A stretch of DNA of 64,000 bases, from NCBI GenBank assembly GCA_964483785.1, contig CAZACW010000001.1, positions 62,001-126,000 on the forward strand. The letters run 5' to 3'. The DNA comes from JABDGZ01 sp964483785. Lineage in GTDB: Bacteria; Omnitrophota; Gorgyraeia; Zapsychrales; Fredricksoniimonadaceae. The notes under the pieces are model-generated. The model was not told the DNA's origin. It saw nothing but the letters and a program-made list of their open reading frames with translations, and made no database searches. Both the position numbers and the translations under genes were made by a program. Below, piece after piece: positions 15,001 to 27,000 of this stretch (position 1 is the first letter of the stretch; each line of letters begins with the position of its first letter).

Positions 15001-18000
15001 CTTAACGTATCATACATGTCTCTTTGGAGCTGCCAGCGTCCTTCCTTGAAACCGTAAAAATCATCGCCGATCTGCAGATACCAGGCCTTGTCCATAGGCA
15101 TAATCCGGATATCTGCATTGGGTATGAACAGGGGTTTAACGCTGAGTTCAAAAGGTTTGTCTTGTAAGCTTTCGAACCTTTCTTTGACCTCGGCCAGGGG
15201 CGTATTGTCATTCCTATAACCGACATGCATGAGCGTTATCTGGACCTTCCCAGACTGGTCAAAGTGATTGGCTTTCAAATCAGCGATGATATTGTCCGTC
15301 AATGTATTGACCTCGTCGGTCCAGTTATCATGGCCGCGGAGTTTGGCCAATGGCGTCAAATGATACATGGCCACCTTATTAGGATCAGCCAGGGGCCTGG
15401 CAATGACCACTATGCCCTTTTTCCGGTCAATGGAAGTGACAAAATTCCTTTCATTGTCTGAGCCGATTTCAGCCGCGACCCCTTCATTGTTCCCCAACCG
15501 TCCCTCCTGAAAATCTCCCTTGGCACCGCCGCCGATTCTCACAAATCCGGTGCCCATCATGCCCGTCAAGAGTGTCCTTCGCTCAAGGTTCGGGGCAGGC
15601 ATGGCCCGATCAATGCCTATTACTTTCAACCAAGACCTGACCGTTGGGCCTAAGCCGCTTCTTTCCAATTTAGTCAAAGAGCCGTCCTCATTGATCCTGC
15701 GCGCATCATCGCCATAACCTGAATAATGGACCTTGATGACCGGGTGTTCGGAATTGTTGTCGACGGACAGATTGATGCTTTCGTTGGGCTCAACCGGAAT
15801 GATGTCAACTGATGCCCCTTGGAAGGCCGGCCCTAAGGTTTTGAGCAATGCATATGATTCTTTCGTGTCTTCTTTATAACCGGCAAAAGCGATATAAATG
15901 TGTTTGACGCGCAATCCCTGGTCCTTCAAATAGGCCGCCAACCGGGTCACGTCGCGCCCGGCTTTTTGCGGATCAAACATGGCGGAATAATCATCATGGG
16001 CGAAGAAATGCGCCAGGCCGATCCTGCCTGCGGCGGGGTTCTTGTCATCTCCTAAGACAAAGATTCCTCCCACACATTGCGAGGACTGGATTTCATTGGT
16101 GTCTATGGTCTGGCCCTTCGGCGCGATGGCAAAGATATCCTCAGCGACGAGCCCTTCGTTCTCGGACATCATCTCTTGCGTGACCGGCGATCCTTCCAGA
16201 TGGTAAAACATCACTTGATGTTCATCCATGAAAGGTTTGGCCACCGGTTCATAAGCCGGACGGGCCATGGGCGGAGGCAAGGTCGGGGCCGCCGGCTTAG
16301 TAGGCAAAGGCTTGGGGCGCATTTCATGTCTCTCGCGCCCTTGGGCCTGGGCCGCGGTGGCAAGTAAGGTCGCCAACGGCAGGCCGAGTAACACCCCCCG
16401 TCTCCCCATTCCGGTCATGGCTTTATCCGCGGCCTGCAGGGGATCAACATCCATCTGCGGTTCAACTGCCAGGGAGAACGGCGCCGTGACACCGTTGGCA
16501 TGGGCCAGGTCAGCGGTGACATCATTTAAGTCAGGCTGCCCGATTGGCCCGCTTACAGCAGGAACTGGTACGGCCGACGGAGTCTCTGCTTCTTTCTTCG
16601 GCAGGCCTTTTAAGACGGCCACGGCCATGGTATCCGCCAGTAAACCTGACGTCTCATCATAAGATTGCTTGCCTGCTGATTTATATTCAAATAACACATT
16701 CTGCTGGCCATAGGCACGTAATCCAATACCTTTCCTGATCTCATCCATGGCATCCAGTTGACCGCGCCAATTTTGGTCATAAATTTTAAGGAAATCCTGC
16801 CGGCTGATCTTCCCTAAACCTATGGCGTCGGGGTTCTCCTGCTCAAGGGCATGATATCGATCCAGTAATTTCTGGATGATTTCATCTTCAAATGCCGCGG
16901 TTTCTTTGGGGCCAAATGGCGGCTTGGTTTCCCAATGGCTGGAGGGACTGCTGACATCCACCCCATATTGCGCCTGAATGGCATCGTACAATTCATTCAA
17001 GAATTGTTTTTCCACTTGGCTGGCCCTGGCCTTTACCTGTTGGGCCTCGACTTGTTCCCTGGCTTTCTTTTGCGCCCTTGACAATTTTTTGATATCAGGA
17101 CTGAATCGTCCTGTTTTGGCCATATATTCGGCGGCCAGTTTCTGGTCTTCCGCTTCCAACTGGGCCTGGTAGTCGCGTTCTAAATTTTGCTTGATCAAAG
17201 CCGCCTGCCGTTGGATATACCTGCGGGCCGCTATAACAATGGCCCCCTCGGCAACATTTTTAAACTCCTCTGCCTGCAGAATGTCCCGTCGATCTTCTTC
17301 GACGACCCTGGTCTGGTGATTGAGGACTTCGCCATATTGATTGACGGTTTTAAGATTCCCGGCATTGATTCTCTCCACGCTTTCCTGGATCTTCTTGTAC
17401 CCATAGCGGATGGTATTCAAAAGTTTCTCGGAATTCAACAGCACGCCGCCGTATTTGCTTAAGCTGGCGCTGTAAGGCTTGATCAATTCATCTTCAAAGG
17501 TCAGGTAGACGCGGGCCCTGCCGGGATTCTCTCCACGCGCTGTACGCCCGATCGTCTGCCTGTCGATGCGCCTGGAATCGTGCATGCCGCCTAAAATCAC
17601 ATACAAACCTCCGGCGGCTGATGCGCGGGCGTCAAGCTTGATGTCTTTGCCGCGTCCGACCATGTTGGTGGTCACGGTGACCGAGCCAAAATGGCCGGCC
17701 CTGGCCAGGATGCGGTTTTCATCTTCCAAATTCTCCGTCGTCAATAATTCAGGGGTCACGCCCAATTCACCCAGCCCTTTGCTCAAGACCCTCTGGACTT
17801 CCTTGGCTTGTTTCACGGATTTTAAGACCACCATCACCGGCTGGCCCGGCTTGGGGGCTTTTTCCACTGTGCCCCATACCTTCTCAGCCATGGCCTGGGC
17901 AGCGACCATTTCTTCAGGCGTGGTGCCGGCTTCTATGCTTAAAACAATATCCAAGATTTCCTGCTTCTTGTTTTCCCATCCTGGTTCGACGCGGACTTGC

Positions 18001-21000
18001 GTGTCAGAAACTTTTCTGAGAATACCTCCGGCTGTTAAGCCCTCCACAATCTGCTCTCCCTTGGCCCCCAGGCCGGTGATGCGTGTGCGCGCAAAGGGCC
18101 TTCCTTGAAGAGTTTCCTTGATGTCTTCCAGGATCGCCGTATTTCTTTCTTCCTCGGTCTTATGGACGCTGGCTTTTTCATCAATTCTCTTGCTTTGATG
18201 GGAGATCACAAACACATCCAAATCATAATTCTCCTTAAATTCATCGATGTCTGCCGTGCCTGTGGCCCCGCTGACTTTGCGGTACTTGCTCAAATAATTC
18301 TGCATCGTTGTTGAAGCGGTGGTCTGGCTCTCAAAGCCGATCTTGACCCCTCTATGGGCTTCCTTGGCTTCCAGGGCCAGGTGCATTCCTTCCGCCAAAC
18401 GGCTTTGGTCCTTTTTACGCTGGGTGTTGGAATCAACGAGCACAACCATTCTCTGCTGTTCGATCTTGCCATTATTATTCACATAGCCCACCGGCAGGAT
18501 GTAGTCAATCCCTTCCCTATATAGGAGTTGGGCCTTGAGCGCGTTTTCCAAATAAAACTTTTGGGCTATATGTTGCACATCAAATATTTGATCTTCGGGT
18601 TTCCAATACTCTTCTTCCTTGCCCAGTTTTTCAATCGCCGCCCAGGTCTTTTCGGAGAAACTGGCCGTCTTATCCTTATGATCGATTTCATAGCTCAGCG
18701 CTCCCTCTAACAGGGCCCAGATCCTGTTAAATTCGGCGTTATTGCCGCCGGCCCTTTTGACAATGTCCTTAACGACACTCTTATACTGCTGTAAATCCGG
18801 CTTGACGCGTACCTTGCTGGAACTTGGAGTACGGAACACAACGCCTTTTTGTTCCAATTCCTGCCCTATGGGGACGCCCGTAAATGTAGGCCCCATCATT
18901 TTTCTAATTTTCTTAGAGCTGGGAAGGACCTTAAGGTCCTTGGAATCCAGGGTATTGCTCTCCGGGTCCCTTAAGATTTTCAGGACCAAGTCATTGGCCT
19001 TGGTCGACATTCTGACGACACGGTCATGTTCTTCGGACGATGTTTCCTCGGGGGCTGAAATGATCAGCGGCGTGCGCCCCTCATCGATCACGACCTGGTC
19101 GACCTCATCCACGATGGTAAAATGATGTTCCGGCTTAAGGGCCCCTGCCCTGATCTGGACCATATGGTCTAAGGAAGTCGCTGTATTGTCACGCGCCGCA
19201 TCAAAGGCAAATTCACTGCCCGGACCATAGGTAATGTCCTGCTGATAGGCATTTTTACGGTTCACCGGCAATGCGCCAGGCATATCCATTTGAGGTGTAA
19301 TCAAGCCGACCGATATGCCTAAGGCCTCAAAGATTTTCCTGTTTTGGTCTCTGTCCCTTTTGGCCAGGGTGCTTTCAGTGGTCTTAACATGGACCCCGTG
19401 GCCTGCCAAGCTGTTGAGATAGGCCGGTGGGACAATGGCCTGGGTCTTGCCTTGGCCCGTCGGCAATTCTGCGATGGCGCCGCGGTGCAGGATCATCGCG
19501 GTCATTAATTGATTATGAGTAAGATAAAATCCAAGCTCACGATGGATTTGCTCGTTGGCCAATGCAAAGGCCTCTTCCAGGACCTTGTCCATGGCCTTTT
19601 CTTCGGCATCAAATAATTCTCTTTCAGCCTTTTCCAATTTCTTGGCCTGCTTGTCCCTCTCCTTGTCCGTGAGATTCTTGTCCGCCAATCTGGCATTCAA
19701 ATCACTCACAGCTTGTCTCTGGTTCTTGGTGGACTCTTGAATAAACCTTCTGATGGCCGCAGATTTCATGCGGATTTGCCATGCGCTCAATCTTTGCATG
19801 GCTGGTTTAAAAGCCTCGATCTTCGGCACCCGGGCTTCGAATTGCTTTAATCCCAGGGCTGTCATGAATTCCCTGGCCGAGCTCTCGATCTTGAAAGGAT
19901 TCAAGGTGGGCAGGCCCCTGACAAAGGCCGCGGCATAGCTTGCCTTACTATTGATCTTATCGGCTAAGACCTTTGCTTTGCTGGGGAAGGTCAAGTCCCT
20001 GGCCTCGGCCATCTGTTCCTTGATATTCGCTATAAATGTTTTCTGCTGGTCTGCCAATTGATTCAGCTGTATCTTGATTTGTTCCGCGGCCTGGCGGAGC
20101 TCATCCATTTGCTGATTGGATGTTGGCTGGGCCCAGGATAAATATTCTATCTGGCCCTGGATGGCATTGAGCTGATCGCTCGGATTGACAAATCCGGCAG
20201 GACTTAAAACAGATAACTGGGTGTTCATCTGGTTGAGGGCGCTGTAATATCCCTGCAGCTGGCCGATCACAGCATCCTTAGTCTGCGCGGCCTGGATGTC
20301 CTGGGTCCTTGAGGCCAAGATCTGGTCATGAATATTCTGCACCTCCTGCTCGTCCGGTGGAGGGGCTGAGCCGAAGGTCCCTTGCCCTTCTTCCTGATTA
20401 TCATTGGAAGCGCCGGCCAGCATGTCCTTGTCAATGCCGATAATGTGGCCGCCGGATATTTCATTCTGATGGTCTCTGCTAAACCCTAACATGAACGCGG
20501 TATCCCTGTTCGAGTCATGGAAGGCCCGTGCCTGCAATTTATATAAGGAAGACAATTGGGAAGCCAGTCCGTCGATATTAGGATGATAGGTTGTGGGCTC
20601 AATCATGCTTGAGGTAGAAGGCCTGGCTTGAGGAATATCATCATTCATGGACGCATAGATAGGATTGAACCTATACGCCGCGGAGAGCATGCCCTGATCG
20701 CTGGTCGCTGGTTCATATTCCTGGTTGTAGCTTGCAAATATCGACGAGATCCTCCAAGGATAGTTACTGGGCAGCGTCCTGGCAGCTTCTACTCTTTGCG
20801 CCAGCAGGCCAGGGGCCATGGCCGCCCAGCGGTTGGGCCAGGCGCTTCTGCCGGCTTCGGCGTTATATCTTGGCCCTTCATATCTATTGGTCTGGGCCAA
20901 TTCATCCGGCGGAGGCGACATGGCTCCCCTGGGCTGTATCGGAATCACAGCCTCGCGTGGCTTCGACTGTGTGGCTTGGGGAGCGACCGCATGGATCGTG

Positions 21001-24000
21001 TAATCCTCTTCAGATGCTTCCATGTTCTTGAAGTTTTCCTCAATAAACTTGCGTAATGTTATTCTTCTGCTCAATGTCTTCAAGCCAAGATTGATGGAAG
21101 ATCCATTGATCATCAAGGCTTTGTTGGATCCGACCTCCCTCAACATATTTCCCAATTTAAACAACTGGTCGATAAAGTCAGGGTTTTGGGCCAGGGCAAA
21201 TTTCTCTTCATTCTTCTCAGCAATGCGAAGGACGGTCCTGGGATCGCTAAACCAAGCCACAAACTCAGTCTGGTACAATTCAACATCGCGGGCATTGTAG
21301 CCCATTTGGGCCAAGAATATCCTGGCAAAATCCTGGATATGCGGCGGCAATAAACTAATAAAGTGCTTGAAGGCCTGACGGCGCACAGGGTCAGTGAAAT
21401 CTTTGGCGTGAGACAATTCATGGCGTACCAATTCAATCCTTGTCAAATGGTTACCGGCCAAGCTTTCCAGATCATGCGCTGTCAAGATCACGGCCCATTC
21501 ACCCACCGGCTCCCACTTGAGATTGCCATCTTGATCTCTTACCTGGCGGATGGCCCCCTGTTGTTCAAAAAGGTTTTGAATGATCCTGATCCATTGGGGC
21601 CGGTAATTATTTTCAGCCATGGCCTTGTTTAAGATATCAGCGACTTGTTTATTATTGTGATCGAGCCCTAAGCTCTTGGAGCTATCCGCGAACATGGCAT
21701 GTTCTGTGATTTCATGCAAAGGCCGTTTGGCCCAATATGGATTTTCCGTCACCAACTGCATGGGGCCAAAGATCAGCTGCATAAGGGCCGTATCCTGCGT
21801 CTCAATATGCATGATGTTGGTGTTCTGGATCCTGCTGACCCTTAAAACCTCATGTTCGCCTAACCGCATTTGTTCGATATCTTCCTCACGAATGGTGCCG
21901 ACATGGATAGGTTTAGGAGGATTGGCCAATTGATCGATCATGGCCTGATAGGCATCCCATCTGGATTCGATGTTTCTGTTGATTTGCTCGACTTGGGGAG
22001 CGATGAAATGCGTAAAGTCATAATAGGAATCCCTGATCTCCATGTTCTGAATATTGGGATCAGTCGTGAATTTCTCGATATTACCCTGACGGTCAAGGAT
22101 GATTCCCCGGCCGGTCAAGGTGTTTGTCACGTTGTATTTACCATCTATCCAATTAACGGTGGTCTGGGCTGATCCGGTGATTTCTGACAATAAACGTTCG
22201 ACATAGATGGCGTCTTCACCTTGAGCCACCTCACCTGCTTGGATGCCAGCCGCCCTGATTTTGTGCATGAGTTCAGCGACCATTTGAGGATCATGCAAAC
22301 CACTGTTTAAGAACTGTTCCGAAAGCTTGTCATACTCTTCCACGTCCATGACGCGCACATCTCTCCAGGCGAAGCGGTCGACACTGTTGAGCTTTAACTG
22401 CATGCGCCACAAAGCCCCGAACACCGGGATGTGCTTGGTTTCCTTGAAATTCCTGATGATGCCGGCACGCAAATCCGCCGTGGCCGCATGTTCTTGATAT
22501 ACACGAACTGCATCTTCCAATATGACCCGTATCGCTTTTAATTTTGCAGTATTATTTCTATACAGCCATCTGCCCCCTTCTTCGTCATAAATCAATACTT
22601 CATTAAATATGGTTCTGTAGGCCGCACTGTCGTGATCTGCATATTTACCATAATGATCCGCAAGTTCATCGGCCTTGGGCAGGGCTTCTTCGGCCAAAAC
22701 CTTGATCTGGCCGCCTACCCGGCGGGAAATTTTGACGGCCTCGCCGGCGCCGCTGCGCTGGAACAGGACATCGGGATTGCCCGGCACTTCTTCATAATGA
22801 TAACCTTCTCTTTTATTATCTTTTGCAATAAAGGTGCCGTGCGGTTCAATCGTGACCTCTTCGGATCCGCCGTTTGCAATGGCCCCGCGCAGAACCCCCA
22901 ACAATTCCCTCGTTTGTTGGACCAAGGAATAATTGATACCGCGGCCGCGGCCCAATTTGGTGTGGACTTCCTGCAAGTTTCGTATGGCCTCTCGCTCATT
23001 GCCGTACACATAACGGTAGAGCATACCTAAAACAAAGGTGGGACCGGCTTCAATCAAGGGGTTGGTAATGGCTTCATTGACTGACTTTTCTTCTTCATAA
23101 ACACCTTCATTGACCTGTCTTAAATACCTGGTCCTGTCGATCAGGCGGGACTGGCCCATGATCCTTAACAATCCTCTATGCATTTCTTCACGGCCTTTGC
23201 CGTGGCCCATGACTTCGTGCTGGACAACGCCTGTTTCCTGAATGTTCAGATTAGAAAGACCGGTCAATAATGTGGAAATACCAAAAATCATTTCCTCGTC
23301 GCTCATGGTGGCTGCGGCTTCCAGTTCTTTCAAGGGGTCCACAAAGGTCTTGGGACTCTTTAATCCCCTTAAATTCTTGATATATCTGACCATGCGCACC
23401 AAAGGATGATCGTTGGATTCAGGAAGGATATGCACCATCATACGGCCATGATAAGGAACGATTTCCGCTTTGATCCTTAAATTCCTTAACAAATCGAAAA
23501 TCAGAATGTTGGTTTCTTTTGCCAAATCTTCCTGTTCGCTTTTCTGCAGGGACTTTTCACGCAGAAGGGTCTTATTGCGCATCAGGGTAATGTGCGCCTT
23601 TTTGATCATTTCCAGGCGACCTTTCATGATGCTCCATGGAATCTTCACCTTAGTGTCGCCCCTATCCTTGGCTTCCTGGACCAATTTTGAGGCAAAGGCA
23701 CTCTGAACCAAATGTTCATATAAATTTTTCGTATTTTTATCATGGATTACTTCCAATCGTTTAAGCAGCTCTTCTATTGATCCTTTAAGAAGATTCCCGT
23801 CATTATCAATGATGCCCAATGTCCTTAAATCTTCCAACGATCTTTGTGCTTCATCCTCTTTGACACCGCTGAAATCATTCAAAGTGATCTTGGGATTGCC
23901 CGACAGGCCATAGGTCATCAAGAAATCACGGTTGACAATCCGATGGAAATTCGCAGCTTCAAAGTCTGAAGTTGGATCGCCACCTATCTCATAAGAGATA

Positions 24001-27000
24001 TCACCTGTGAGATTTCCATGCTCATCCCTATCAGACATCAAGATCCTGCCTGAATCATCATGGCCTATTTCACGCGTTACAGATTTTCCATCTTTATCAG
24101 TGACTGTCTGGGATATAATCCCTGTAATAGGATCCTTGACCTCAGTCCCATTAAATCCTTCGATCTCGCGCTCTGGTAAAAGACGTATCCGTGCACGTTC
24201 GAATGGAGACCATTTTTGTTTGGCAGAATCCCATATGCGTTCATATTCTACTACGGCCCTCATGATATAAGCATTATGGGTAGGCAATCCCTCCGCCAGC
24301 GCCTTTGCCAACTCCTCGCCTCGTTTTTGAATATAGACCCAGTCTTCATATTTGCCGCCTTCAAAGGAAGTATCATCCTTGGCGATATAGGCTGTGTTCT
24401 TGAAAATCACTGCTTTCAGTTGTCCGACGGATGAGGTGATCCCAATCATGCGGTCATCATCCTTGTTGATCTCATAGGTCAACTCATCGCCCTTTTGCAG
24501 ATAGATCCCCTTATAATGGACCATCTCATCACTGATGATCATACTGATCACCGACTCCACCGCGCCGCGGGATGTGATCCGATAGGTTGTCCTTGCCTTG
24601 ATTTCGCGGTTACCTAAATCCAAGAAACTGAAATCCAGTTTCTCGACTACGCTGAAATGAGCCTCACCCCTGGCGATCTCTTCCCTATTAATGGGTTTGA
24701 TGATCCCCTCAAAGATCACGGCCTTGATCCTGTTGCCAATCTTGTCCCTGACAATCGTGAAGGTCCTGCCCCAGGTATCGGTACTGCGATGCAGGGTATC
24801 TAAATGGCTCAAAACCGTACCATCATGCAGGGTCACGGTTTCATTGTCCTTCAATGCGAAGTGCGAGGACATGACACTTTCCGTTGTCATGGTATGGGTG
24901 GCATCATAATGGTCAACGATGGTCACTTCTTTCTTGCTGACCGGATCAATGACCTTCCGTTCGTGGACCGCTACTGTCTTGGCGCCCTCATGTTCCAGGT
25001 TCTGGTCAATCCAGGCTATGGCATGGCCTTTTTCCCAATAAACGCTGTTTTCATCCGGCGCGCTGATAAAATTCGGCCTCACGGCGGTCTCAACCACAAC
25101 GCCTATTTTCTTGCCGACATGATGTTCATCCGGCCTGAATTCGTTGTGCCAGCGGTCCAATTTGATATTCACAAAATTGATGGCCCGGGCTACAACTTCA
25201 GGATTATATTCTCGCTGCAAAGCCTCTCTCCATTGATTCAGGATGGATTGTTTGTCGCTATAGGGAATTTTCATGAGCCAATGATTGCCGTTCGATGACT
25301 TGATCAAGCCCTTATTTGCCAAACGAATGGTCAGAATGCCGATGGCATGATCTGTACCTTCCAGCATGGAACGCAGGTCCTGAGTTGTGATATCTGCCGT
25401 GTTATTATAAATTTGATCCGGGGCCCAATTCTTTTCATATAACTTGGTATCAAGAAATGCCATGATCTTGCCGGCCATTTGCGGACTATAATTTCCGCGC
25501 AGAGCCTGTTTCCATTCTTCCGATATGGATTTAGTGCCATCAGCCGGTATATTGATACGGAATTTATTCCCGCCCAAATCTTCAATAAGGCCTTTATTAG
25601 CCAACCGCATGGTTAGAATGCCGAAAGAATGGTCAGTCCCAGCTAACAGGGCCCGTAATTCCTGACCATTGAAATCTGCAGCCTTGACATAGGTCTTGTA
25701 AACAGAATGGTTCTTTTCATCATAGACCAAGCCGGGTTGGACGACAAAGCCGCTGACATTATCGACAGCCACCCCGCGCCCGCCAGGCGTTGCGTAAATC
25801 ATGCGTCTGTAGCCAATGCCATTTTCGACTTTATGTAATTGCAGTTTATTATTCTTGTCTGTGTTCCTGGTAAATGCGTAATTGGTATCTTTATACCAGG
25901 CATCCAAGCCGTCGCCATTTTGGGAAGGCAAATAAACCGGTTCTTGTTCTGTCAATTCTGGAAGTTGATTGTCCCTGCGCCGCTGGTTTTCTTCGTCCCT
26001 GGCAGTTTCAATGCGTTTACGCATCACAGCCTCGCGGTTGGTATTCATGCGCTCCAAGCCTTCAGCGATACCCCTATCTTTGATAGCTGAAGATGTTTGT
26101 AGGAGATCTGTTTCAAATTTTTCCATACCAATATCCTGCATGATGGAAATGATCCTTTTCTGTAATTCTGCAGGGTCATTCATGGCCCTCAACAAATGAA
26201 TGCGGTCGCTGTCTTTCTTGATCATGGGATCGTTGAGGCCCAATTCTATAACAAGATCAGCCTTTTGGCGTTTGCCGGCGAGAATGTCCTGCATGACAGG
26301 GGAAAGTCTGCCCATTTCCACGGTCAACATACGCATGGCCGTTTGCAATATGTCTCCTTCAGAACCCATGCTACCGATAATAATACGCCCGCGATAATCC
26401 TCATTGGGCTTAAATGAAATACCTTCCTTAACGGCCGTGACCATGGCAATGTCCCTGCCGCTGACTTCGGAATACACTCTCAGCAACTGATCAATGCTTT
26501 GTATTTCTTTTTTACTATAAACAGCCGGGTTAAGGTCTCCTTCATTGACTCCGTTAAATCTGACATTGATTTCATATTTCCCATTACCCCTATCAACCAA
26601 GTAATTTTTATTGGCCAATTCCCTGACCAATGCGTTGGACCACTGTTGGGGGTCTTTATCACGCGGCGTTAAAGTTGCCAAAACGCCTGTTATCCCCTTT
26701 TCGATCAAATCATTCCATATCGTCTTATAGAATTCATTGCTCTTGACCATTCTCTTTGATTTAATGTTTCTGTCCGCATACCGGCCAACAGGAACTATGA
26801 TTTCATGGTCCTGCATTTCCTGGTTTAGATTACGTCCATACAAGGCTTCATTTACATCCAAAGCAGCTGCTTTGACATAAGGATTCAGGACGCTAAAACG
26901 AAGGGTCTCATCAATAACACCATTAAAAATTTTGGCGTCTTGGCCCAAGGCATCGATCATCTCGTTTAATTTATTTCTACCTGCTTCTTTGCCCTGCTGT

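Noticed and set aside
16341..16418. Independent gene starting at the internal MTGMGRRG
   Set aside because: No stop separates it from the upstream SecA module and no Shine-Dalgarno precedes it, so it is treated as part of the giant protein.
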